Origin: Anastatus disparis
Taxonomy: Eukaryota; Arthropoda; Insecta; Hymenoptera; Eupelmidae
Assembly: GCA_017163975.1 (NCBI GenBank)
Contig: JAFFSR010000362.1
Location: forward strand, 310,001-374,000
Direction of reading: 5' to 3'
DNA: 64,000 nucleotides
A model generated the notes under the pieces. The model was not told the origin of the DNA, searched no databases, and saw only the letters and a list, made by a program, of their open reading frames with translations. A program made the translations under genes and the position numbers. Within the stretch, counting starts at the first letter, position 1, and each line of letters begins with the position of its first letter. Shown piece by piece: positions 38,652 to 50,370 of this stretch.

Positions 38652-40956
38652 CTTATTGGGAATGCAATTATTTCAAGCCATATCCGGAGAATCATTCTGA
38701 ATGATTTTTATATCAAAGTTATAATAAATATAATAGTTTTACATTCAAAATTCAAAAAAAATTAGAAAATTCGATAATTCTCAAACATTTTTGTTCTAAT
38801 AGCCGGTCTAATAACTTTTGGGTTAGCTGATTCGGAATGCATTTGCCTCAAGGAAACTCTAGAGAATCTTTTCGCATGATTCTTATATCAAAGTTATAAT
38901 TGATAAAATGATTATATATTCAAATTTTAAAAAAATTAAGAAGATTAGATAAATTTCAAACACTTTTCTTATAATAGCCGGTCTTATAACTTTTGGGCCA
39001 GCTGTTTTGGAATGCAGTTGTCTGAAGGATACTCTAGAGAATCAATTCGCATGATTTTCATATCAAAGTTATAATCGGTATAATGATTATACACAAAAAA
39101 TTCAAAAAAATTCAGAAAATTAGATAAATTTCCAACATTCCTCTTTGAATTTCCGATATAATAACTTTTGGGCCAGCTGATTTGGAATGCGATTGTTTCA
39201 AGGAAACTCTAGAGAATCCTTCTGCATGATTCTTATATCAAAGTTATAATCAGTATAATAAGTATACATAAAAAATTAAAAAAAATTGAGAAAATTAGAT
39301 AAATTTTCAACATTTTTCTTTAAATTGTCGGTCTAATAACTTTCGGGCCAGCTGATTTGGAATGCGATTGTTTTAAGGAAACTCTAGAGAATGATTCTGC
39401 ATGATTTCTATATCAAAAATATATTCAGTATAATAATTATACATAAAAAAAAAAAAGGAGAAAATTAGATAAATTTCCAACATTTCTCTTTAAATTTCCG
39501 ATATAATGACTTTTGGGCCAGCTGATTTAGAATGCGATTGTTTTAAGAAAACTCTAGAAAATCATTCTGCATGATTTTCATATCAAAGCTATAATCAGTA
39601 TAATAATTATACATAAAAATTCAAAAAATTGAGAAAATTCGATAAATTTCAAACATTTTCTCTTTAAATTTCCTATATAATAACTCTTGGGCCAGCTGTT
39701 TCGGAATGCATTTTTCTCGAGGATACTCTGAAAGAATCAATTTGCATGATTTTCATATCAAAGATATAATTAGTAAAATAATTATACATTAAAAATTCAA
39801 AAAATTGAGAAAATTAAATAAATTTTCAACATTTCTTTTTAAATTTCCGGTATAATAACTTTTGGCCAGCTGATTTGGAATGCGATTGTTTCAAGGAAAC
39901 TCTAGAGAATCTTTCTGCATTATTTTTATATCAAAGTTATAATCAGTATAATAATTATACATAAAAAATTCAAAAAAATTGAGCAAATTAGATAAATTTT
40001 CAACATTTTTCTTTAAATTGCCGGTCTAATAACTTTTGGGCCAGCTGATTTAGAATGCGATTGTTTTAAGAAAACTCTAGAAAATCATTCTGCATGATTT
40101 TCATATCAAAGTTATAATCAGTATAATAATTATACATAAAAAAAAAAATGAGAAAATTAGATAAATTTCCAACATTTTTCTTTAAAATGCCGGTCTAATA
40201 ACTTTTGGGCCAGCTGATTTGGAATGCGATTGTATTAAGGAAACTCTAGAGAATCATTCTGCATGATTTTCATATCGAATTTATAATCAGTATAATAATC
40301 ATACATAAGAATGTCAAAAAAATTGAGAAGATCAGATAAATTTCCAACATTCCTCTATAAATTTTCGATATAGAAACTTTTGGGCCAGCTGCTTCGGACT
40401 GCATTTGTCTGGAGGATACTCTAGAGAATAAATTCGCATGATTTTCATATCAAAGTCATAATCAATTTAATAGTTATACATTCAAAATTCAAAAAAAAAT
40501 TGAGGAAATTCGATAATTTTCAACATTTCTCTTTAAATTTCCGATATAATAACTGTTGGGCCAGCTGTTTTTGGAATGCATTTGTCTCGAGGATACTCGA
40601 GAGAATCAATTCGCATGATTTTTATCTTAAAGTTATAATTAGTAAAATAATTATACATTAAAAATTCAAAAAATTGAGAAAATTAGATAAATTTCCAACA
40701 TTTCTCTTTAAATTGCCGGTCTAATAACTTTTGGGCCAGCTGATTTGGAATGCGATTGTTTTAAGGAAACTCTAGAGAATCATTCTGCATGATTTTCATA
40801 TCAAAGTTATAATGAGTAAAATAATTATACATAAAAAATTCAAAAAAATTGAGATAATTAGATAAATTTTCAACATTTCTCTTTAAATTTCCGATATAAT
40901 AACTTTTGGGCCAGCTGTTTTTGGAATGCATTTGTCTCGAAACTCTTGAGAACAAT
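38623..40956 (-). repeat. Satellite array, inverted block (13 monomers plus a partial one)
   Basis: The same family in reverse orientation. The GCATGAT anchor (or a variant) occurs at 38,699, 38,874, 39,049, 39,224, 39,399, 39,569, 39,744, 39,917, 40,092, 40,261, 40,436, 40,612 and 40,787, followed by a truncated B-like unit that ends near 40,956. By eye it is more diverged than the forward block, with variants such as ATAACTCTTGGG, GAAACTTTTGGG and ATGACTTTTGGG at the otherwise constant ATAACTTTTGGG. The order is less regular, with runs of A units. The last unit merges with flank X at a shared CAATT. Confidence 0.96.
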
Positions 40957-41040
40957 TTTTTGAAGTTACAATAATATGAAATAGTATATAATATTGAAAA
41001 GTGTTGAGATCTGAAAAGAGAGTAATTATAGTCAAAACTG
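40954..41040 (+). repeat. Flanking repeat X, copy 1 (right edge of satellite)
   Basis: AATTTTTTGAAGTTACAAT...GTATATA...AAAAGTGTTGAGAT...CAAAACTG. It matches 41,189-41,280, with shared strings TTACAAT, AAAAGTGTTGAGATC and CAAAACTG in the same order, offset by about 241 bp. It follows the satellite directly and is followed about 5 bp later by F copy 2. Confidence 0.8.
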
Positions 41041-41044
41041 GCCA

Positions 41045-41178
41045 CTATAAAAATAAAAAAATTATTGTCAATTGTTTGTATTTAACTTTATTATTAGAAG
41101 TGTAATAAATTAAAGATTTAAAAATAATAATTTAGTATTTATATGAATGAATTACGAAATTAAGACATTATATTAATT
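41045..41178 (+). repeat. Flanking repeat F, copy 2
   Basis: Second copy of the element at 31,300-31,473, in the same orientation but about 40 bp shorter. Only about 10 bp (41,179-41,188, ACACCGAAAA) separate it from X copy 2, so this copy preserves the F-X arrangement without satellite. Confidence 0.8.
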
Positions 41179-41188
41179 ACACCGAAAA

Positions 41189-41280
41189 AATTTTTTTGAC
41201 CTTACAATCAATATAAAAAAAGTATATAGCATGATGTAAAAGTGTTGAGATCGCAAAGCAGGAGCAATTATTCAAAACTG
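41189..41280 (+). repeat. Flanking repeat X, copy 2
   Basis: Second copy of the element at 40,954-41,040. The bases before it (TACACCGAAAAAATTTTTTTG) resemble the TA-CACTGA-A-run ends of insect MITEs such as the one at 11,807. F-X could therefore be the remnant of a non-autonomous element; this is weak inference. Confidence 0.75.
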
Positions 41281-43990
41281 CCCTCGAAAAAACAAGACCG
41301 ATTTCATTTGGATATAATACCGGTGAAGAGAAAAAAAAAAATAACATTATTACGCGCTTGCACGTTATTATTATGTCAAGGCTCGCTTATCGAAAACGCG
41401 TACGAATTCCATCGTTTGCGAAGCAACGCTAACTTTTAATAATACTGACGCATATTTATATATTTAAGATATAATGCTCTTCATTCTTCCGGGAACAAAT
41501 ATAATATTTCTCGAAAAATGAAAAGTACAATAATGCGTTAATTAACGTAGCGAGTGGTGCATTAAACTGGAGGTAATAGGTATTTTCTAACTATTTGGCT
41601 AATAAAGCAAGCATATGTGGTATTTTATCGGGGTGGCGGTGCGTGGTGGACCATCCAGTCCGGTAATCCGGGAGCAATGCCAGCCACAAGAATGACTTTT
41701 CAACCGCACCAACATCTAACAACTCTCTACGCTATGTTTTATAATATTACGATGTTAGAATTTTTTACACTATTACGCTTAACGGAATCCAATGATATTT
41801 GCAAAAATTTTTAATAAATTAAATAATCTAATGAAAATGACGAAAAAATCAAGGTTATTTGTTGACCGAAGTTAATTTTATCGAAAACTTTAGTAGTAAA
41901 AATCTAATTTTTAAATAAAATTTATTAAAATAATTTTTCAATGAAAACAAAATTTATTTAAAAAACTGATATACCTCAAAAGATATTTCTTTAAAATTTA
42001 TATTAAATTATTAAAATTCTAATTATTTATTAATTAATAACACTTATTAAACAAATTAGGTCAGAAACTCATCAGAAATTCTGTCCTGATCAAGAATCCC
42101 GACCTTCGTTGTAATTTGTAGAGAAAATTTCAATGTTATTAATGACATTCATTAAAATGGCGTTTTTTAATGAAACTTTGACAGTATAAAAATTTTTTTT
42201 TATCAAACATTTTCATTCGTGTAAAACTTTCACTTCAAGTATGACAAAATGTCTATGTATTAAAATGTCTTTAAACGTGACATTACTTTAAAGTTTTTAA
42301 TTATATATCTGTATTGATTTTTAAAATGTATTTAAAAAGCAACTTTTAATGATTGACTGCTTGGAAATCGGTTAAAATGCTTCAAAAACGTTTATCTTGA
42401 TGGATAAATTTTATTGAAACAAATTAATCTCACATTAAAACAATAAACTACTTTAAAAAGGCTAACATCATTAAAATTTGAAATTTAAATTAAAACGTTT
42501 TCACGATCAGTGTATTTTTAAGTTGGAATTTAAAGCAATTTTCACAAATATTTATTCATAAAATTAAAAGTTTTTTTAATTGGAAAAAATTTTTTTAGTC
42601 TCAAATTTGATTATGATACATTAAATACTGTTTTTACACTTTTAATATTCTAGTACTTATAAAATGACATAAATTAGAATTCTCGAAAAATTAAATTCTT
42701 CATAATTGAGACGTAAGATTTGCGCGTAAAAGCTTACGAATAAAAATAATCTTTTAATTTTTATTCTCAACTTCATTCATTTGGTGTAACATTGGCACTT
42801 TGATTAAATATTTTAGATAACCTTATAACGCATAATTCAGCGGTGAACAACGGCTTAAAATGAAATGTTAACTGCTAAGGTGTTGATACTGACCAGGGCG
42901 ACATTTATTTTAGTGTTAAAATCGTACGGCTTCGAAACTTTTCTTCTTCTTTTTTTTCCTTTGAAAGCCGTTAAATCCTTATCGCATTATGCAAGCCCAC
43001 TATATCTTCGCGTTATGCTGTTTAAAGTCAGTACCCAGTCCAGGAAAAATAATTGCGAAAGGTTTATGAGTCTTAAGTCCTTGATGCATTTAAGCGCTCA
43101 TCAAGATGCTCATTAAGATTCTTGAAATCTTAATTTTCTTAATTATCGTAAATTTCTTTTAACACTTTCTCAGAGCCAAAAGACTTTGGTTTGCTGCGGA
43201 TGCTGCTTGTTTCTTCCAATATTTTACTTAGAATCGCAGTTACTGCCTGTTACTTACGTTTATCAAAACCATACCTTTTTTTTCCTCAAACCGTGCTGAT
43301 AACTTGAGAACTCCGTTAAAAAAAAGAAACCGAATATTTTATTAACTTACTTGCTACAAGGAATTCGAAAGCTTCTTTATGATTAAATTTTAATTTATAA
43401 ACTTCGATTAAATTGAAGACTTTATTTTATTATTAAAATTATTTTTATAATACTTAAGAACGTTAAAAGTGCATTCGATTAGCTCTTTAATCGGACCATT
43501 AAACAATATTATCCGATGATTATCGTTTAATAATATTCGTATAAATCACCTATGAGATTTTATATATTTTTAATTCTTAAAATAATCTCTCTGATCAGTC
43601 ACTTATGTGTTTATCAATTTTTTTTTAATATACATAATCAGAACATATTATTTTTGTTAATAATTCGGTTGAGTTTAATTAAAAAATATGATGAGATTTA
43701 TTATACATTTTAGTGTACTAATATTAAAATATAAAAAGCATTTATTTTGACATAAATTTAAAAAATTTAAACTGAAAACAAGGGAAAAAATGAAAATAAA
43801 AATAAATTTAGTTTGTCAAAATAACTTTTTGCGTAAATGCATATTTTCCTAAGTCAGTCATCAAATAATAAGAGTCATCTTTCAAAATTTCGACAACAAC
43901 AATCGTAATATGACAGTCGCATATTTCGAGCGTTCCTCACACGTCTCAAATATAGCCCCCTAAAAGCCCGCGTTTAAAACTCACGGTAAT
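41281..43990. other. Gene-free DNA
   Basis: A GC-richer patch lies at 41,615-41,730. The plus frame that starts at 41,617 reads a G/W-containing segment and then becomes low-complexity, so it is not called. Position 42,503-42,515 carries GATCAGTGTATTT, similar to a MITE end, but no partner was found. 42,840-43,260 is mixed in composition. The remainder is AT-rich without recognised features. Confidence 0.6.
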
Positions 43991-43999
43991 ATTAAAAGC

Positions 44000-44027
44000 A
44001 AAAAATAAAAAATAAAAAATAAAAAAG
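44000..44027. repeat. (AAAAAAT)n-type simple repeat
   Basis: Four or so tandem A-run/T units, followed by further A-rich sequence to about 44,050. Confidence 0.85.
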
Positions 44028-44050
44028 AGCAAAATAAAGAATAAAAAGAT

Positions 44051-44625
44051 ACGAAGAAGGAGAGGTGGTTACGCAATATACGTGTAATATCGTAATAGCA
44101 ACTAAAAGTTTTGGTCTTTGGTCTGTGTGTTGCGGGGGTGCGCTGCCAGCAAGGCAGGCGTTCATTCGTGAAGAGAGGCGCCTTTACGATCTTTTTCCTT
44201 CTCTCTTTTTCTTATTCTTCTTCTTCATATTCTTAATGTTGTATACTATAGGAGCTTGAGTTTTATTGGTAGCACGCTAAATTCATTAGCACGCCTCGTT
44301 TGCCCAAGATATCCCTTGGGCTTGTCATAATTGAGATTTGAGGGGGAGAGAGCGTTATTCTTTCTCTCTCTTTTTCTCTTTCTGCACTTGGCAAAAAATA
44401 TAAAGTTAGCGCAGCCGGATGAGCGAGCGCCACGAAAAAGCGGGACCAGCCAAAATCACTTTTCTCTTTCTCTCTTTCTATTCTCTTCTGCGTATGTTAG
44501 TTTTGCGTGGGACTTTCGAGGCTTTATTTATGAATTATGCTAGAGCTACCGAGCTAGCGCCGAGATTAGCGCAAAATGCGTATACAATTAAAAACAATTA
44601 TTTACTTTGTTTTAAACTTTAAAAC
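44051..44625. other. Mixed block with long polypyrimidine tracts
   Basis: Contains a GC-rich core near 44,130-44,165 and three CT-rich tracts (about 44,190-44,235, 44,358-44,384 and 44,460-44,490). The small plus frames (44,065-44,259; 44,331-44,543; 44,419-44,622) read the CT tracts as F/L/S runs. No gene is supported. Confidence 0.5.
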
Positions 44626-47600
44626 TTATACAGTTGTACAATGGAAAATTGTAATATCATTTTTCTTTGTCATCTGTACTATTTATGTGTTTAATTGTTC
44701 GTTTTATTTATTTTCTCGATGAAAAATGTACGCAAGTAAAGCATTTATTTCCAATAATTTAATAACTTCATACTTGAGTAATAAAAATATAACTTGAATT
44801 AAACATTAATTTATTGCCTCTTGATTAATACTTTTAATTACTTTTATTCAAAATAAACATTGTTCAAAGTATATTAAACTTTAAATAAATAGTTGTGCTC
44901 GTAGCTTTGGACGTGATACGACTCAATTACGTAGATAATTAACAATGACACGCTGTAAATGTTAAAAATTTCTATAAAGATGTAAGATAGAAAAACATAT
45001 TCATTTTTTTATATGCTGACTATAAAACATTCCGTTACAAATATGCATATTTATAAGAGCTAAGTGTAATTATCAGTAATTCATTATGTTATAATTGAAA
45101 AATTAAACGCATTCCCGGCATTGCATTCCATCGTTTAAGCTTCGTTGGCTATTAATCAATTTAAAATCAATAGAAAAACCGAGAAAGTAAGACATAGAGC
45201 ACGATAATTAATTCTATCTAATCTTATCGGCAGCTTGTTGCAGATAACAACGGAGACACAAGAAAGATGAATAAAAGCAATAAGGCAATTCTCAACCTTG
45301 CGTATAAAAGATATTCTAAAACATTGTGCTTTTTTTCTCTCTTTGCATTCATTGAAAGAGCTATTTCTACACTGTATATCATTGGCGTTCAAAGTCGCGA
45401 CAACAAAATATAGCGACAGATTGGCTTTAAATAATGTCTGAAAAAGATAAACAATATATTCGGATACATCGGTAAAAGACATTGGTTTAAGTTAAGAAAA
45501 AAAACAAACAAGTTGAAATTAGTCAAAGTCGTTTTTCATAGTTTTAAACAAAATTAGGACAGAAAGTAAGTGTAACCATCCTTGAGTAAGTATGACTAAA
45601 TAATTTTTTGGCTTTAACGTTAAATAAACGAAAAATTTGACTTAACGACCTTGCACGGTATTGCAGCAGTGTAATATTGTAAATGAAATTTAAAACGACG
45701 GCAAACCGAGGGATGTAGTAGAAGAAGACGAAGAAGAATAAAATGCGACGGCCCGTATCCGCCTGGGCTCATCATTAGCTCGTTGTCAGTCATCTCCTTT
45801 TTCTCAGCGCTAACGATGACGATACGTATTCCTTTTTTCTCTCTCTTTCTCTGTCATTTATATTCTGCTTTATACGTAAAGATTTCTTACCCACAATAAT
45901 ATTCCCGCACACGAGGGTACCATGCCTCTTTTGCTGTACACACTTAAAAGAATGAGACACTAAATTGTCAAAATTCTGAAATTAGTTTTTGCGCTAAATA
46001 CCGAAAAAAGATTTTGCGGAGAAAAATAAATAGGTCAGCTTTATCTTTTTTTATTCTTTATTTTAAATTTCCTTTAATAACAGCTTTTTTTTATTTCAAC
46101 ATTTTTTTCAATTAAAAAAATTTTTTAATAATTACAACGTAATTAAATTATCGAGAATTTGAAAATTTTATCGAGAAAGAAACCTTAAAAAAAGTTCTTT
46201 TAGATAAAAGAACAGTTTGGAAAAAAAAAACATATATTTAAATTTGTCATAAATTGTTATTTAATTAACGAAAAATTAAATTACACCAATTCAAAAATTT
46301 AATTACAGCATATCGAAATTGAATTAAGCTGGATGATAATAAATTAAATATTCGAAGTTTATAACATCAATTATAATGATATAACAAAGTAAAAATTTTT
46401 TTCTCTCTTTTTTTTCGATTGATCGTCAAAATTCAAGTTTTTAATTTACAATCCGTAATAGATCATTAATTTTACAATAAATATTTTTCTTTTCATATAG
46501 AGCTCAGATTGAATTAAGAAAGAGTTCTTCTCCTCCTATATAAGCTTTAATAAACAATTTCCATCTTAATTGCGAATAAAAGTTTAATCTTTATCAATTA
46601 ACACACTTTTTAGTTGGTGTATATAAAAAAAGGTGCATATGGTTTCTTATAAAATATATTGGCCAGGCAAAGTACTCGTCCCATGAAAGATCGTAAATAA
46701 AAAAAGAGAGAGAGGGAGAGAGAAAGAAAAAATAAGATATTCGTTATGTATAAAGCAATGTGGCTTTCGAGCTCGCCCATTTAATTATCAATAAAGAGAA
46801 TTGAAAGTCTTATATATATATTTCCAGGATTTAAGATCCCAAATAATAGCGGCAGGGGATCTTGATAATAAATTTTAGAACTTTTAATTAAGACATCTCT
46901 TTGGAGTTTCGATTAGCCTTTAACTGAAGAGATCGAGGAGAGAATAAGGGCCGTGCAATAACAACAACTACTACTACAACGAGGAAAAAAGAAACTAAAA
47001 ATCGGCCAGTGTATGTCTGTCGACAAGTATATAAGCACACAACTCAAATATCCTGAAGACTATTTCGCGTTCGCGCTCTCTTTCTTTCTCTTTCTTTATT
47101 TTCTTTTGCATCGACGTTCGCATTCGTGAAATACCTTGGCACTCGCAAACTGCAATGAGCCCAATTTACAGTTTTGCCTTTGCTTACCAAAGACATTTTG
47201 CTACTGTAGGCAGAGAGATTAAAAGAGAGACTAACTACTATACTCAGCTGACTTCATTTTATACTCAATCAGACTGAGATTGATTTTCCTTTCGGCCCTC
47301 GTAATTTATCCAGGGAGGGCCAATAAAAAAATTCAATTCATTCATTGGATTATAAATCTGCGTGTATAAAGGTGAAAGCTACGAATTGCCTTTTATTAAA
47401 CATCAATATACATATATATGTATATATTATATTTCTCTTCTCCAATTGCAATTATGCAAAATTTTTGCGATGACGCGCGCAAGCAATGCAAATATTTCTT
47501 ACCGATGTGCAAAGCTTATACAGTAAATCGATAAATCATTTTCTTTTATTTTTTAATTAGGAGAAATAAAACTTGAATAAACCTGCTTATTTTACTGTCG

Positions 47601-50149
47601 CATGCATAAAAATTCGATTAAAAATCTAAAAAAAATTGTCCTATAAAATGAAAAAAATGCGAGTAAATTAAATTTTTATTTTGTTCAAACGTTACGGTAC
47701 TTTTCTATTTTAAACCGATGAGCAGTTATATTTATACATTTTGGAGCAACAAGTTAATGTTCGTGCGCATAAACAAAAACAATTATTTGTGCTTTAAATT
47801 TATAATTTTTAGCATTGTTTATCAAAAAATTGTTAAATAAATATTTACTAACAATTCATTTTTTCGTGAAATTGTTTTTATCAATTTATGAAATAATAAA
47901 ATTATTTTTAAGATTTTAATCCTCAGAAAAGAATAAAAATAGCAAAAACCAGAGCTTTTAGTAAAAAAAAAACATGAGAATTATGAAAGGCAAACATATG
48001 AAGAATTAAATAGCGAGAATATTTGAGTAAGAAATTATTACAAATTCGTCTGTCAAAAAGAATTTGACAAATATCAGGAAAATTGAATTGGTATAATTTT
48101 TTCCGCCCAAAAAACAAGTTATGCTATTTATAAAATGTTTCATGCATGAATAAGATAATAGAACGGACATGCCTGCTGACAACTACAAATTTACCCTGAT
48201 GTAACGTTCAATTAAAAACAAAAATAAATTCATTCATTCGTAACGGGAACACGGGTTATAAGGCCTATAGAAATTTTCCTCAGCTAGCCGTTTATTAGTT
48301 ATATTATTTTCTTCTGGTTCGAGATTTGCCGGACAAAAGTTTCTCTTAGTCAGGCATCGCTCGAATTATTCTTAGATCGTGCGCGAGCTGAAAAACGGAT
48401 TGAAGTTGAATTAAGACGTGTGATGTAACGTATTATTTTTTTTGTGTACCGTATTTTATACGTGCTCGTCCTACAGCAATTGCAGATTTTCATGTACGTA
48501 TTTGCCGGGGTTTTCCAGTAATAAAATTAATATCGATGCGCAAAATTCAGGTATATTTAATTTAGAGTGTACGAAGTTAGGAAGTACTTTGAGAGACGCA
48601 TAGTCCTCAGTCTTGTATAGATCACCGAAGAGAGTGTTTACTTGTATTTGTCGTACACTTTATTTCTATTTCTGTTTTCTTAATAAAGTATTTTTATCTC
48701 TTAAATTCAAGCGAGTATTTAATTCATTTTTATAATATTCCCGTCCAACAAATTTCACAGAAGTAATTAGACGTCTTTATGCGCATTCGTCTTAGGCTGA
48801 AGAATCTTTCTTTTTAATATACGTTATGATTTTTGGATTAACATTAACAAATGATGCCCATGTCTGCGCACTACTTACCGATTCTTCTCCGCAATATACT
48901 TTTTCGTTTTACTCTCGAAACCCTATGGGAACATAATATAAGTAAGTCTTTTAAGCTCGTTTATCGACCATTACGCTTCATTACAATTCTTTTTTCGCAT
49001 ATTTTTCGTATCTCATGCGCATATATACGCATAACGAACCTTAAATTGCTTGACTACACGTGTAAATTTAACATTTTTTTTTTTTCGACAACTTTCTTCT
49101 TTTTTATACTTAAGTTAAATGACTCGTGTTTATGATGATTAAACGACCTTATTCAACTATTAAATATTTTTTTTTAATATCTAAACAATTGCGGAAACCT
49201 TAAAATTCTATTTTGAGTCCAAAAAATATTGAATTTATCGTTATGCATTAAAAAAATTGAAATATTAGAATAGTGTAAATAGAAAAATTAGTTTGTATTA
49301 TGAAAACTAAGAAACAGTAAGACATGTTTTTTAACATAAAACATTATGACAGCCTTTTATTATGAATCATAAAGATTAATAAAATTGTAAGTTGATATAA
49401 TCGCAGAAGTTCCGAGCTTTATATAAAAGCGATTAAAACTAAAAGTTACCGAACTTAACGTCAGATTACTAAATTATGTTTTCGTCTTTATTAAAAATAA
49501 AAAGAAAAAAAAGAGAAAAAAATTAAAAATTCACGAGAGAATTGGCTCGATCCAATTTTTCATTATTAGCCCGCAATTATTTGCGTCAATCTTTCCGAAG
49601 TAATTAGGCTTAACTCATTGTAGCGCTATTATTTTTTCGGCAAAGCGTAAAAAAGGGAACGCATATATGTAGTCGCGTAAAGTGACGTTATGTTCATTTT
49701 TCAGGTGAAATTTTCGATTTCTCTTGTCAAAAGACACGCCATTATCACCTTTAACATGAGAGCAATTAAGGGCTCATTAAAAACAAAATTTTAATATTAA
49801 ACAGTTTCATTACAATTAAAAAAGTATTTTTAACAAAGTTATTTTAAAGATTCCAGAAAGCTGATCGAACGCACAAGCGTACAAGGCGTACACGCCAGCC
49901 ATGAAATTCTTATTAAAAAGTAATTTATTACTCATTATTAAATAGCAATTTATAAAAGGTACCTTTTTAGATTATCACGATAAAAGCATGAGTAGCTATA
50001 AAGGATTGAAAGTTCGAAGCCTAATAAAAATTTGACCGTGATATTCCGCAAATGCTATAAAAGTAAGCTAAAAGAATAAAACGAAAAAAAAAAAAAATTT
50101 AAAGAAAAAACGATTGAATCCGTTTGTTCCTCGTTAAGGATTATTATTG
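44626..50149. other. Gene-free AT-rich DNA
   Basis: Mixed patches at 45,690-45,940 and 46,910-47,330, and a purine tract with (GA)n at about 46,704-46,730. The rest is AT-rich. The 108-codon minus frame at 45,156-45,482 and the 94-codon plus frame at 48,851-49,135 show no domain. No RNA gene was seen. Confidence 0.6.
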
Positions 50150-50370
50150 AACAAATAAGCTGGAAGAAGAATATCGATGCACACAAGCACAGGAGGAGAT
50201 GCATGAGATTCGGGTGGAGGCAGTTGGGCCAGGTCACGATGGGATTTTACGATCGGTCGGCTTATACGACGATCGAACAATGAGCTGCGGAGTATTTGCT
50301 CCCAAGAGATACATCGCCGTAATAAGCCGGGTGGGCTTCATTACGTGCATTGTTGTCGCAAGTTTAAATA
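50150..50370. other. Complex block with a short open plus frame
   Basis: Unusually GC-rich for its surroundings. A plus frame from 50,199 keeps a balanced residue mix for about 55 codons before running into lysine-coding A tracts. A stretch ending ACAAGCACAG at about 50,192 could be a splice acceptor, but no fitting donor is evident. It could be an exon, an enhancer or chance; none is proven. Confidence 0.3.

Noticed and set aside
31474..40956. CRISPR-like array
   Set aside because: The repeated unit is the whole ~174-bp monomer with no unique spacers, in eukaryotic-type DNA.
31474..40956. CENP-B box in the satellite
   Set aside because: The candidate stretches around CCGAAACAGCTGGCC and GACCGGCAATT do not fit the conserved CENP-B box positions.
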